33,291 nt of DNA, taken from JBDTYT01 sp040005555. Its GTDB lineage: Bacteria; Actinomycetota; UBA4738; HRBIN12. The notes below the pieces were generated by a model. It worked only from the letters and a program-made list of their open reading frames with translations, had not been told where the DNA came from and ran no database searches. The translations under genes and the position numbers were made by a program. The stretch spans positions 1 through 33,291 of the forward strand of contig JBDTYT010000010.1 in assembly GCA_040005555.1 (NCBI GenBank), written 5' to 3'. This document shows, piece by piece, positions 14,411 to 22,933 of the stretch (positions are counted from its first letter, which is position 1; each line of letters opens with the position of its first letter).

Positions 14411-15484
14411 TTAACGGCCTATCTCACGCAGCGAGCTGGCCACGGCGTCGGCAACGTCCGACGTCGACGACGTTCCGCCCAGATCGGCCGTTCGAACCAC
14501 CCCGCGCTCCAGCACGTCATCGACCGCACGCTCGACGGCGGTAGCGGCGTCGCGCTCGCCGAGGTGCCGAAGCAGCATCGCGCCCGACCGGATCATGGCG
14601 AGCGGGTTCGCGAGGCCCGTGCCCGCGATGTCCGGGGCGCTGCCGTGGACCGGCTCGAAGACCGAGTACTCCCACCCCAGGTTCGCGCCGGAGGCCAGCC
14701 CGAGCCCGCCGACCAGCCCCGCGCACAGGTCCGACAGGATGTCCCCGTACAGGTTCGGGAGCAACAACACGTCGAAGGTGTCGGGCTCGCGCGTGAGGCG
14801 CATCGAGAGCTGGTCGATCTGCATCTCCTCGAAGGCCACGTCCCGGTGCCGCTCGGCCTCCTCACGCCCGATCCGCAGGAAGAGTCCGTCCGAGAACATC
14901 ATGATGTTCGCCTTGTGGCCGAGCGTGATCTTGCGCCGTCCGTTCGCCCGCGCGTACTCGAACGCGAACCGCACGATCCGCCGGGCGCCGGTCACCGAGA
15001 TCGGCTTCACCGTGACGCCGGCGTCCTCTCGGATCTCGATGCCGGCGAGCCGGCGGATCTCCTCGCGCAGGGCGGTGGCCTCGGGGCTGGCTCGCTCGAA
15101 CTCGATGCCCTGATACAGGTCCTCGGTGTTCTCGCGGATCACGACGAGGTCGACATCCGAGTATCGGGTGGGCACGCCGGGCAGCGAGCGCGAGGGGCGC
15201 ACCGCCGCGAACAGGTCGAGCTCGTGCCGCAGCGCCACGTTCACGCTGCGGAACCCAGAGCCGACCGGCGTCGTGATCGGGCCCTTCAGCGCGACCCGCG
15301 ACCGTCGGATCTGCGCGAGCACATGATCGGGGAGCGTCGTGCCCTCGCGCTCCAGGGCGCTGGAGCCCGCCACCTCGACGTCCCACTCGATCCCCACGCC
15401 GGTCGCGTCGAGCACGCGCCGCGTGGCGTCGGAGACCTCGGGACCGATCCCGTCGCCGGGCACGAGCGTCACGAGGTGCGGCAC
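14411..15484 (-). CDS. Isocitrate dehydrogenase, Asp-Ile cofactor type (paralogue 2)
   Basis: A 357-residue paralogue of the enzyme at 9916-11001. It keeps the isocitrate signature (RSVNVALR), the catalytic Tyr124 (ENTEDLYQGIE) and Lys191 (GHKANIM). Its cofactor loop is HGSAPDIAG with Asp285 and Ile286, the residues of NAD-dependent isocitrate dehydrogenases, where Asp binds the adenosine ribose and excludes NADP. Related homoisocitrate and isopropylmalate dehydrogenases also carry Asp-Ile, but their substrate helix differs from SVNVALR. The GTG start is 6 nt after a TACAGT -10 box and 16 nt after sdhB, so it may be read both from its own leaderless promoter and from the sdh operon. Confidence 0.88.
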   Translation of the reverse strand: MPHLVTLVPGDGIGPEVSDATRRVLDATGVGIEWDVEVAGSSALEREGTTLPDHVLAQIRRSRVALKGPITTPVGSGFRSVNVALRHELDLFAAVRPSRSLPGVPTRYSDVDLVVIRENTEDLYQGIEFERASPEATALREEIRRLAGIEIREDAGVTVKPISVTGARRIVRFAFEYARANGRRKITLGHKANIMMFSDGLFLRIGREEAERHRDVAFEEMQIDQLSMRLTREPDTFDVLLLPNLYGDILSDLCAGLVGGLGLASGANLGWEYSVFEPVHGSAPDIAGTGLANPLAMIRSGAMLLRHLGERDAATAVERAVDDVLERGVVRTADLGGTSSTSDVADAVASSLREIGR

Positions 15485-15490
15485 GAGCGA

Positions 15491-15496
15491 ACTGTA
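15491..15496 (-). promoter_or_regulatory. -10 box of isocitrate dehydrogenase 2, leaderless start
   Basis: The minus strand reads TACAGT, ending 6 nt before the GTG. It lies in the 16-nt gap after sdhB. Confidence 0.4.
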
Positions 15497-15500
15497 CCGG

Positions 15501-16268
15501 TCAGAACCGGTCGAACAGGATGGAGCGCTTCACGTCCTGGATCGCGCGCGTGACCTCGATGCCGCGAGGGCACGCCTCGGTGCAGTTGAAGGTCGTGCGG
15601 CACCGGAAGACTCCGGTCTTGTCGGCGAGGATCTTCAGGCGCTCCTTGCCGCCCTTGTCCCGTGAGTCGTAGATGAAGCGGTGCGCGTTCACGATGGCCG
15701 CGGGGCCGACGTACTCCTCGTCGCCCCAGAAGATGGGGCACGAGGTCGTACACGCGGCACAGAGGATGCACTTGGTGGTGTCGTCGAAGCGGTGGCGGTC
15801 CTCGGGGGACTGGCGGCGTTCGGCGTCGGGTTCGCCCTCGTCGTTGATGAGATAGGGCAGGACCGACTCATACCCGCGGAAGAACGGCTCCATGTCGACG
15901 ATGAGGTCCTTGAGCACCGGCAGGCCGCGGATCGGCTCGACGGTGACCTTCGGCGCCACGTCCTTCACGAGGACCTTGCACGCGAGCGCGTTGCGGCCGT
16001 TGATCATCATCGCGTCCGAGCCGCAGATCCCGTGCGCGCACGAACGCCGGAGCGCCAAGGTGCCGTCCTGGTACCACTTGATCTCGTGCAGGGCGTCGAG
16101 GAGCCGGTCGTTCGGCGCCATCGCCACCGTGAACTCGTCCCACCAGGACTCGTCGCCGCGCGTCTCGGGGTTGTACCGGCGGATCTTCACCGTGATCGTG
16201 ACCTTGCCGGCAGCGCCGGCTCGGCGTCGTTCGGAGTCCTCGAGCACCTCGCCGAGCGGGGTTCCCAT
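15501..16268 (-). CDS. sdhB: Succinate dehydrogenase iron-sulfur subunit
   Basis: A 255-residue subunit that passes electrons from the flavoprotein to the membrane quinone site. All three clusters are visible: [2Fe-2S] at Cys77, Cys82, Asp85 and Cys97 (CAHGICGSD...LAC), [4Fe-4S] at Cys167, Cys170, Cys173 with Cys233 and [3Fe-4S] at Cys177, Cys223, Cys229 (CILCAACTTSCP and CRTTFNCTEACPRG). Asp in place of the third [2Fe-2S] Cys is as in E. coli SdhB. The ATG overlaps the sdhA stop by 1 nt; the longer frame runs antiphase through sdhA. Last gene of the sdhCDAB set. Confidence 0.96.
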   Translation of the reverse strand: MGTPLGEVLEDSERRRAGAAGKVTITVKIRRYNPETRGDESWWDEFTVAMAPNDRLLDALHEIKWYQDGTLALRRSCAHGICGSDAMMINGRNALACKVLVKDVAPKVTVEPIRGLPVLKDLIVDMEPFFRGYESVLPYLINDEGEPDAERRQSPEDRHRFDDTTKCILCAACTTSCPIFWGDEEYVGPAAIVNAHRFIYDSRDKGGKERLKILADKTGVFRCRTTFNCTEACPRGIEVTRAIQDVKRSILFDRF

Positions 16269-18007
16269 CAGTACTTCCTCTCCATCGGGATGTAGGGGCC
16301 GAGCTTCACCGGCTTGTATTCGAGCCGGACCGAGCCGTCGTCCTGCCGGTACGCGAGCGAGTGTTTCAGCCAGTTCGCGTCGTCGCGGAGCGGGTGGTCC
16401 TCGCGGAAGTGCCCGCCGCGGCTCTCGTCGCGCGCGAGCGCGGTCGCCACGAGCGTGTCCGCGCAGTCGAGCAGGAACTCGAGCTCCATCGCCTCCATGA
16501 GCTCGGTGTTGAACATCGATCCCGTGTCCTGCACGAACACGTGGTCGAAGCGATCGCGTAGCTCTCCGAGGATCTCCTGCATCTTGCGCAGCCCCTCCTC
16601 GGTCCGCACGACGAACGCCAGGTCGAACATGTGATCTTGGAGGTCGCGGCGGATGTCGGCGGCGTTCGCGCCTTCCGCGCGGCCCTTGAGGCCCTCGAGC
16701 TGCGCGGCGACGGCCGCTTCCGGCTTCGGCTCTGGGAGCTCGGGCTGCTCGACCCCCTTCGCGAACTCGGCCATGTGGATCCCGCCCCGCTTGCCGAACA
16801 CGACGATGTCGAGCAACGAGTTCGTACCGAGCCGGTTCGCGCCGTGCACGCTCACACAGGCGCACTCGCCCGCGGCGTACAGGCCGGGGACCGGGGTCTC
16901 GGCTTCGCCCGTGACTACCTGCGCGTCGACGTTCGTGGGGATCCCGCCCATCGCGTAGTGGGCGGTGGGTTGGATCGGGACGGGCTCGGTCGTGGGCTCG
17001 ACGTTGAGGTACACGCGGGCGAACTCGGTGACGTCGGGAAGCTTCTCCTCGATGACCTCGCGAGGGAGATGGCGGACGTCGAGGTACACCGCGTCCTTGT
17101 CGGGCCCGACGCCGCGCCCCTCCTTGATCTCCTGATAGATGGCCCGGCTCACCAGGTCGCGCGGCGCGAGGTCCATCACCGTCGGGGCGTAGCGCTCCAT
17201 GAAACGCTCTCCGTCAGCGTTCAGCAGGATGCCGCCCTCGCCGCGGACGGCCTCCGACAGCAGGATCCCCATCTTGTACACACCGGTCGGGTGGATCTGG
17301 AAGAACTCCATGTCCTCGAGCGGGATGCCCCGGCGATAGACGACCGCGGGTCCGTCGCCGGTGAGCGTGTGCGCGTTCGAGCTCACCTTGAACATCCGGC
17401 CGTAGCCGCCCGTGGCGAACAGCACCGACTTCGCGCGGAAGACGTGCAGCTCGCCAGTGGCGAGCTCGTACGCCACGACGCCGGCCGTCGCACCCTCGGT
17501 GAGCAGCAGGTCGAGCACGTAGAACTCGTTGAAGAAGCGGACGTCGCGCTTGACGCACTGCTGGTAGAGGGTCTGCAAGATCATGTGGCCGGTGCGGTCG
17601 GCGGCGAAACACGCCCGCTTCACGGCGGCCTCGCCGTGGTTGCGCGTGTGACCGCCGAACCGGCGCTGGTCGATCTTGCCGTCGGGGGTGCGGTTGAACG
17701 GCAGGCCCCAGTGCTCGAGCTCGTAGACCGCGCGCACGGCCTCCTCGGTCATGAGCTGCGCCGCGGGCTGGTCGACGAGGTAGTCGCCGCCCTTCACGGT
17801 GTCGAAGGCGTGCCATTCCGGGTAGTCCTCCTCGACGTTGCCGAGCGCGGCGCACACGCCACCCTGCGCGGCTCCGGTGTGCGAGCGCGTCGGGTACAGC
17901 TTGGAGATCACCGCGGTCTTCACGCGATCCGACGCCTCGATGGCCGCCCGGAGCCCGGCGCCGCCGGCGCCCACGATCACGGCGTCGTAGGTGTGCGTGA
18001 TCGTCAT
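16268..18007 (-). CDS. sdhA: Succinate dehydrogenase flavoprotein subunit
   Basis: A 579-residue flavoprotein that oxidises succinate to fumarate at the cytoplasmic face of the membrane. It has the FAD loop VGAGGAGLRAA, His43 for covalent FAD in RSHTGAAQGG, the substrate segments GHTRNHGEAA and FFQIHPTGVY, PTAHYAMGGIPT and the RLGTNSLLDIVVFG region near the C-terminal part of the FAD domain. Length fits the family. The ATG at 18007 overlaps the sdhD stop (ATGA), which decides the start; a much longer open frame upstream is out of phase with sdhD. Confidence 0.97.
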   Translation of the reverse strand: MTITHTYDAVIVGAGGAGLRAAIEASDRVKTAVISKLYPTRSHTGAAQGGVCAALGNVEEDYPEWHAFDTVKGGDYLVDQPAAQLMTEEAVRAVYELEHWGLPFNRTPDGKIDQRRFGGHTRNHGEAAVKRACFAADRTGHMILQTLYQQCVKRDVRFFNEFYVLDLLLTEGATAGVVAYELATGELHVFRAKSVLFATGGYGRMFKVSSNAHTLTGDGPAVVYRRGIPLEDMEFFQIHPTGVYKMGILLSEAVRGEGGILLNADGERFMERYAPTVMDLAPRDLVSRAIYQEIKEGRGVGPDKDAVYLDVRHLPREVIEEKLPDVTEFARVYLNVEPTTEPVPIQPTAHYAMGGIPTNVDAQVVTGEAETPVPGLYAAGECACVSVHGANRLGTNSLLDIVVFGKRGGIHMAEFAKGVEQPELPEPKPEAAVAAQLEGLKGRAEGANAADIRRDLQDHMFDLAFVVRTEEGLRKMQEILGELRDRFDHVFVQDTGSMFNTELMEAMELEFLLDCADTLVATALARDESRGGHFREDHPLRDDANWLKHSLAYRQDDGSVRLEYKPVKLGPYIPMERKY

Positions 18008-18453
18008 GCCGGGCGCCACTTGCTCGGGTCGAACGTGAACACGATCACGGTGCCGAGCACGAAGAGCGTGAACGTCACGACGTAGAAGAACATATTCACC
18101 GCGAACCGGATCGCCGGCCACTTCACGTAGTCCTGCACGATCACCCGCAGACCGTTCACGCCGTGCACGAGCGCGAGCGACAGCAGCGCCCAGTCCCAGG
18201 TGCGCCACAGCGGGTTGCCCCACCGGGCGGCCACGAAGCCGAAATTCACGCGACCGACCCCTCCGTCGAAGACGTGCATGATCAGGATGTGGCCGACCGC
18301 GAGCAGCAACAGCAGCACGCCCGAGACGCGCATGAACAGCCACGTCCACAGCTCCCAGCCGCCGGCGGGTCGCTCTCGACCGGCGTGGTATCCCCCGCCG
18401 CTCGTCGAGCGCGGCCGGCGCTCCTCGGAGCGGGCCTGGGTGTCGATGGCCAT
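18004..18453 (-). CDS. sdhD: Succinate dehydrogenase membrane subunit D
   Basis: A 149-residue membrane anchor with a polar N-terminal tail of about 32 residues and three hydrophobic helices. Candidate heme ligands are His in AVGHILIMH and His in LALVHGVNGLR, the latter followed by VIVQDY, a usual SdhD pattern. ATG at 18453 overlaps the sdhC stop by 1 nt, and the stop overlaps the sdhA start by 4 nt. With SdhC it anchors the complex and binds quinone and heme b. Which of the two small subunits is called C or D is by gene order. Confidence 0.85.
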   Translation of the reverse strand: MAIDTQARSEERRPRSTSGGGYHAGRERPAGGWELWTWLFMRVSGVLLLLLAVGHILIMHVFDGGVGRVNFGFVAARWGNPLWRTWDWALLSLALVHGVNGLRVIVQDYVKWPAIRFAVNMFFYVVTFTLFVLGTVIVFTFDPSKWRPA

Positions 18454-18848
18454 CACAGCACCCCGGCTAGCTTGAGGATCTCGTGACCCATGATCCACGT
18501 GATGGGGATCATGCCGCCGAGGAACAGACCGGTCGAGGCGAGCGAGAGCGCCTTGTAGTGACGCGTCGAGGCCGGCCAGAAGTCGATGATCATGATCTTC
18601 ACGCCGTTGATGGCGTGGTACATGACCGCCGCCACGAGGCCGAGCTCGAGCAGCCGCACCCCCCAGTTGTGGTACACGCGCAGGACGCGGTTGTAGGCCT
18701 CCGGCCCCCAACCGATCACCGCGGTGTCGACGACGTGCGCGAACAGGAAGAGGATCACGGCGACACCGGTGATGCGGTGAGCGAGCCAAGACCACTGCCC
18801 CGGACTGCCCTTGTAGATCGTCCCGATGTCCGACTTCTGCTTGGCCAC
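18453..18848 (-). CDS. sdhC: Succinate dehydrogenase cytochrome b subunit C
   Basis: A 131-residue membrane subunit and first gene of the sdhCDAB operon. The start of the membrane part, WLAHRITGVAVILFLFAHVV, contains the conserved HRITG pattern, and the second helix has YHAINGVKIMIIDF with a candidate heme-ligand His. Three helices are visible. GTG at 18848 is chosen because GAGAGG lies about 6 nt upstream; the open frame continues further but without family likeness. Together SdhC and SdhD have four His in helices, which suggests a two-heme (type A) enzyme; this is inference. Confidence 0.85.
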   Translation of the reverse strand: MAKQKSDIGTIYKGSPGQWSWLAHRITGVAVILFLFAHVVDTAVIGWGPEAYNRVLRVYHNWGVRLLELGLVAAVMYHAINGVKIMIIDFWPASTRHYKALSLASTGLFLGGMIPITWIMGHEILKLAGVL

Positions 18849-18864
18849 GTGGTCCTCTCGGACG

Positions 18865-18870
18865 AGCCTA
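18865..18870 (-). promoter_or_regulatory. -10 box of the sdhCDAB operon
   Basis: The minus strand reads TAGGCT, 16 nt before the sdhC GTG, leaving a leader of about 10 nt with GAGAGG. A 12-nt inverted repeat GGAGTCTACTCC (18918-18929) lies further upstream in the same 95-bp spacer. Confidence 0.45.
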
Positions 18871-18943
18871 GCGGGAGCAGGGGAACGGCCGGTGGCCGCC
18901 GAGTCCCCAGGCCGCGCGGAGTCTACTCCGAAACGTCGAACCG

Positions 18944-19615
18944 CTACGCGAGGCGGAGCGCGACCATGACGCCGTCGCGGGTGGGGACGATCGTGGAGAG
19001 GAATCGCTCGTCCTCGGCGATGAGCCGGTTGTGTTCCACGATGGCCTCGGTGGTCGAGCGTTGCCAATCGATGGATCGCCCGGGCTGGTCGTCCGCGAGC
19101 TCCTCGGCGCCGGTGACGCGGCCGGACCACAGGACGTTGTCGCAGATGTACAAGCCGCCCACGCGGATCCGGTCTCGGGCAGCGCGCCAGGCGTCCGGGT
19201 ATCCCTCTTTGTCGATGTCGTCGTACACGACGTCGAACTCGCCCTCGGTGGCCTCCAGGTGGGTGAGGGCGTCACCGGCGTGCCATCGGACGCGCTCCGC
19301 GAGTCCCGCCCTGCCGAGGTACCCCAGGGCCTTGGCCTCGTTCGCCGGGTCTCCGTCGGTGCAGTGGACCTCGCCGCCCGGTCCGACCGCGCGCGAGAAC
19401 CAGTACGCCGAGTAGCCGTAGCCGGAGCCGAGCTCGAACACCCGGCGAGCGGAGACCGAGCGCGCGAGCAGCTCGACCGTCACGCCGACGAGGCGGTTGA
19501 TGATGGGGAAGCCGTTCGCCTCGGCCTCGGCTTCCATATCGAGCAACACCGGCTCGTCGTGCCGGGTCTGGAGCGTCCGCATGTAGTCCTCGACCGCTGG
19601 GTTCACGATGTCCAT
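18944..19615 (-). CDS. Class I SAM-dependent O-methyltransferase
   Basis: A 223-residue protein of the cation-dependent O-methyltransferase family (Methyltransf_3, CCoAOMT-like). Motif I is FELGSGYGYSAYWF, the acidic residue for the SAM ribose lies in CTDGD, and YDDIDKEGYP carries Asp residues at the place where this family binds a divalent metal; NVLWSGRV is a further family segment. Substrate unknown. The ATG at 19615 lies 6 nt after a TAGATT -10 box. It is divergent from the secreted Asp-box protein and located upstream of sdhC on the same strand with 95 bp between, so probably not in the same transcript. Confidence 0.85.
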   Translation of the reverse strand: MDIVNPAVEDYMRTLQTRHDEPVLLDMEAEAEANGFPIINRLVGVTVELLARSVSARRVFELGSGYGYSAYWFSRAVGPGGEVHCTDGDPANEAKALGYLGRAGLAERVRWHAGDALTHLEATEGEFDVVYDDIDKEGYPDAWRAARDRIRVGGLYICDNVLWSGRVTGAEELADDQPGRSIDWQRSTTEAIVEHNRLIAEDERFLSTIVPTRDGVMVALRLA

Positions 19616-19621
19616 CCCTCG

Positions 19622-19627
19622 AATCTA
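19622..19627 (-). promoter_or_regulatory. -10 box of the O-methyltransferase gene, leaderless start
   Basis: The minus strand reads TAGATT, ending 6 nt before the ATG. The divergent promoter of the next gene starts 10 bp away. Confidence 0.5.
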
Positions 19628-19637
19628 CGCCGCATCG

Positions 19638-19666
19638 TTGTCCCCGCGCTCGCGCCCGGGTATACA
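19638..19666 (+). promoter_or_regulatory. Promoter of the Asp-box protein gene
   Basis: TTGTCC (19638-19643), a 17-nt spacer and TATACA (19661-19666). The leader would be about 29 nt with AGGA 7 nt before the ATG. A regular promoter with a leader, unlike most others here. Confidence 0.6.
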
Positions 19667-19701
19667 CGGACGAGTCCCTCTCGCCATCGACAGGACCGAA
19701 C

Positions 19702-21291
19702 ATGTGGAAGCGCCGGATCGCGTTCATGCTGGGATCGATGCTGTTGCTGGCGATGGCAACCGGGTCCGCGGCAGCGAGCCCGCTCGTGGAGACGGCGAAA
19801 CCGGTGGTTCCGCGCACGGCGGACCCATACCGCGCGAGGTTCCTCGCGTCCGAGATCGAGTGCTCGGTCGCCGCTCCCGTTGCGGTGGAGGTGGACCTCG
19901 ACTGTGACGGACATCGGTCGCCTAACAACGAGCCGCACGTCGTGGTCGACCCCGCCGACCCGATGCACGTGGTGGTGACCTCGAACGACTTCAACTCCAA
20001 CGGCGACCAGTTCTACACGACGTTCGACGGCGGTCTGCACTGGACCACCGGGAACATGTCGCTCGAGAGCCCGGCGAGGATCGGGAGCGACCCCGTCACC
20101 GCGATCGACCCCAAGAGCGGCAACGTCATCCACGCGTCGCTGAACTTCCTCTTCGGTCCCGACGGAACCGACGACGGCGACATCGTCGTCTCGATCTCGA
20201 CGGACGGCGGGGTCACGTGGGGCAAGCCGGTGGTGGTCGGCGCCGGGCTCGGGGATGACAACGACCCGCAGCAGGTCTTCAACGACAAGGGCTGGATCGT
20301 GACCGACACCGATCCGGCCTCGCCCTTCTACGGCAGGACCTATCTGGTCTGGAGCGCCTTCTTCGCCCGGTCGGGCCGGTACACGCGTTCGCCGGTGATG
20401 GAGGCGCACAGCGACGACGGCGGCCGCACGTGGACCTCGCCGCTCGAGATCTCGGGCTCAAACCCCGTGTGCACCGAGCAGCTCACCGGCCCGATCGGTC
20501 CGTGCGACGAGTCGGAGTCGCCGCTCGTGGCGGTCGGCCCCGACGGCACCGTGTGGGTCTCGTTCCTCACCCCACAGAACGAATCGGCATGGGAACCGAA
20601 GGAGCGTCTGGACGACACGGCGTTCGTGGTGCGCTCGACCGACGGTGGCAGCACCTGGTCCGATCCGGTGGTGGCCGCCACGCTCGAGGACGGCAAGCGC
20701 GACTTCCCCAGGAACGTGTCGCATCTCCCGACCCTGTCGGGTCTCCAGCTGCGCATCGCCCCGAGCGGGGGGCTCGCCGTGAGCCCCACGACCGGCGAGG
20801 TGTTCCTCACCTTCATCGACAACCGCAACGGCATCCACGACGTGAACCACCCCGTCACCGACACGGGCGTGTTCATCGTGAGCTCCACGGACGGCGTCAC
20901 GTGGAGCGCCCCCGTGCCCGTCGCCGACCTGCCGGGGGATCAATGGTTCCCGGCGCTCGACGTCGATCCAGTCACCGGGGACGTCGGCGTGCTGTTCCAC
21001 AGCCGGCGACCACAGCAGCCGGCGCTGTACGACACGTACCTCGCGCTCGGGCAACCGGGGGCGTTCACCCTAACGCGCCTGGACTCCGCCCCCTCGAACG
21101 CCGTGGACGACGCGGTCTTCCGAGCCCAGACCCCGGGGTGCGAGCGGTGCGCCACGTTCCACGGCGACTACATCTCGCTCGACTTCGGCGCCGACGGCTC
21201 GGCGAGCCTCGCGTGGACGGACATGCGCCGGCGCGTCGGCAGCGGTTCGAGCGGCGGCTTCACCGAGAACATCCTGTTCACCCGCCGCTGA
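19702..21291 (+). CDS. Secreted Asp-box (BNR/sialidase-fold) beta-propeller protein
   Basis: A 529-residue exported protein. The N-terminus is a signal peptide (Lys-Arg-Arg, hydrophobic core, cleavage likely after SAAA near residue 25). Five Asp-box motifs of the type S-x-D-x-G-x-T-W occur near residues 106-114, 166-173 (STDGGVTW), 237-244, 312-319 and 395-401, which indicates a six- or seven-bladed propeller as in sialidases and related proteins. Several Cys (54 and 68; 256 and 268; a pair near the C-terminus) could form disulfides. I see no full set of sialidase catalytic residues, so enzymatic activity is not claimed. A clear promoter precedes it. Confidence 0.85.
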   Translation: MWKRRIAFMLGSMLLLAMATGSAAASPLVETAKPVVPRTADPYRARFLASEIECSVAAPVAVEVDLDCDGHRSPNNEPHVVVDPADPMHVVVTSNDFNSNGDQFYTTFDGGLHWTTGNMSLESPARIGSDPVTAIDPKSGNVIHASLNFLFGPDGTDDGDIVVSISTDGGVTWGKPVVVGAGLGDDNDPQQVFNDKGWIVTDTDPASPFYGRTYLVWSAFFARSGRYTRSPVMEAHSDDGGRTWTSPLEISGSNPVCTEQLTGPIGPCDESESPLVAVGPDGTVWVSFLTPQNESAWEPKERLDDTAFVVRSTDGGSTWSDPVVAATLEDGKRDFPRNVSHLPTLSGLQLRIAPSGGLAVSPTTGEVFLTFIDNRNGIHDVNHPVTDTGVFIVSSTDGVTWSAPVPVADLPGDQWFPALDVDPVTGDVGVLFHSRRPQQPALYDTYLALGQPGAFTLTRLDSAPSNAVDDAVFRAQTPGCERCATFHGDYISLDFGADGSASLAWTDMRRRVGSGSSGGFTENILFTRR

Positions 21292-21323
21292 TCCGCCGGA
21301 TGGGAGCGGCACGGACCGCGGCG

Positions 21324-21329
21324 TAGGCT
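21324..21329 (+). promoter_or_regulatory. -10 box of the mutase gene, leaderless start
   Basis: TAGGCT ends 7 nt before the ATG. No good -35. Confidence 0.45.
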
Positions 21330-21336
21330 AGGTCCG

Positions 21337-22917
21337 ATGAGCGAGGACCCGCGGACCACCGACGCCGGGATCGAGATCGAGCCGCTCTACGGGCCCGACG
21401 CGCTCGAAGGGTTCGACCTCGAGCGCGAGCTGGGACGGCCCGGCGCGTTCCCCTTCACGCGCGGTGTGTATCCCTCGATGTACCGCGGACGCCTGTGGAC
21501 GATGCGCCAGTACGCGGGCATGGGCGCCGCCTCGCAGACGAACGAGCGCTTCCGCTACCTGCTCGAGCACGGCCAGACCGGGCTGTCGGTCGCGTTCGAC
21601 CTGCCGACGCAGATGGGCTACGACTCGGACCACCCTCGCGCCGAGGGCGAGGTCGGCAAGACCGGTGTGGCGATCGACTCGGTCGAGGACATGGGACGGC
21701 TGTTCGAGGGCATCCCCCTCGACACGGTCTCCACGTCGATGACGATCAACGCGACCGCCGCGATCTTGCTGCTGATGTACGAGCTCGTCGCCGAGGAGCA
21801 CGGGATCGACGCCTCGGCGATCTCCGGGACCGTGCAGAACGACCTGCTGAAGGAGTACGCGGCGCGCGGCACCTACATCTACCCACCGAGACCATCCATG
21901 CGCATCATCACGGACCTGTTCGCGTACTGCGGTGAGCGGATCCCGAGATGGAACACGATCTCGATCAGCGGCTACCACATGCGCGAGGCGGGAGCGACCG
22001 CGGTGCAGGAGCTGGCGTTCACGCTCGCGAACGGGGTGGCGTACGTGCAGGCGGCGCTCGACGCCGGGCTCTCCGTCGACGACTTCGCTCCGCGGCTCTC
22101 GTTCTTCTTCGCGTGCCACATGAACTTCTTCGAAGAGGTCGCGAAGTTCCGGGCCGCCCGACGGATGTGGGCGCAGATCATGCGGGACCGCTTCGGGGCC
22201 TCGGATCCGAGGAGCCTCATGTTGCGGTTCCACACGCAGACGGGCGGAGCCACGCTCACCGCGCAACAGCCGCAGAACAACATCGTGCGCACGACGCTGG
22301 AGGCGCTGGCCGCGGTCCTCGGCGGGACGCAGTCGCTGCACACGAACTCGTTCGACGAGGCGCTCGCGCTGCCCAGCGAGCGCGCGGCGAAGATCGCCCT
22401 GCGCACCCAGCAGATCATCGGGTACGAGTCGGGCGTGGCGGCCACGGTCGATCCGCTCGGCGGGTCCTACTTCGTCGAGGCCCTCACGAACGAGATCGAG
22501 GAGCGCGCGGACGCTTACCTTGACAAGATCGAGGGCATGGGAGGCGCGGTGGCCGCGATCGAGGCGGGCTTCTACCAGGACGAGATCCACGAGGCCGCGT
22601 TCAAGATCCAACAGGGCATCGAATCGGGCGACCGGGTGATCGTGGGCGTGAACCGGTTCGAAGATCCCGAGGGCGACGCGGTCGAGATCCAACGCATCGA
22701 CGAGACCGAGGTGACGAAGCAGATCGAGCGGATCCGGCGGCTGCGCTCCGAGCGCGACCAAGCCTCGGTGGACCGCACCCTCGAAGCGGTCGAGGCCGCG
22801 GCCAAGGGCACGGACAACCTCCTTCCCCCGATGAAGGAGGCCCTGCGCGCCCGAGCCACACTCGGCGAGGTGTCCGACGTGCTCCGCGCCGTCTTCGGCG
22901 AGTACCGGGCGCGCTGA
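21337..22917 (+). CDS. Methylmalonyl-CoA mutase, large (alpha) subunit
   Basis: A 526-residue TIM-barrel subunit of an adenosylcobalamin-dependent acyl-CoA mutase. It lacks the C-terminal B12-binding domain, so it must pair with a separate small subunit, which is not in the window. Typical segments are YPSMYRGRLWTMRQYAG, GLSVAFDLPTQMGYDSDHP and RFHTQTGGATLTAQQPQNN. Tyr59 in RQYAG and Ala86 in SVAFDL are the residues of methylmalonyl-CoA mutase; isobutyryl-CoA mutases have Phe and 2-hydroxyisobutyryl-CoA mutases Ile and Asp there. It would convert methylmalonyl-CoA to succinyl-CoA. The ATG lies right behind the -10 box. Confidence 0.9.
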   Translation: MSEDPRTTDAGIEIEPLYGPDALEGFDLERELGRPGAFPFTRGVYPSMYRGRLWTMRQYAGMGAASQTNERFRYLLEHGQTGLSVAFDLPTQMGYDSDHPRAEGEVGKTGVAIDSVEDMGRLFEGIPLDTVSTSMTINATAAILLLMYELVAEEHGIDASAISGTVQNDLLKEYAARGTYIYPPRPSMRIITDLFAYCGERIPRWNTISISGYHMREAGATAVQELAFTLANGVAYVQAALDAGLSVDDFAPRLSFFFACHMNFFEEVAKFRAARRMWAQIMRDRFGASDPRSLMLRFHTQTGGATLTAQQPQNNIVRTTLEALAAVLGGTQSLHTNSFDEALALPSERAAKIALRTQQIIGYESGVAATVDPLGGSYFVEALTNEIEERADAYLDKIEGMGGAVAAIEAGFYQDEIHEAAFKIQQGIESGDRVIVGVNRFEDPEGDAVEIQRIDETEVTKQIERIRRLRSERDQASVDRTLEAVEAAAKGTDNLLPPMKEALRARATLGEVSDVLRAVFGEYRAR

Positions 22918-22933
22918 CCGCGTCGTCGTCGGC

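Noticed and set aside
14893..14908. 16-bp perfect palindrome GAACATCATGATGTTC, similar to the one at the gltA start
   Set aside because: It lies within the codons for Asn-Ile-Met-Met-Phe of isocitrate dehydrogenase 2, a conserved segment (GHKANIM...), so the protein sequence explains it. Worth remembering only if the gltA palindrome proves to be a real site.
16631..18085. 484-codon plus-strand open frame opposite sdhA
   Set aside because: Shadow of sdhA, which has all flavoprotein motifs.
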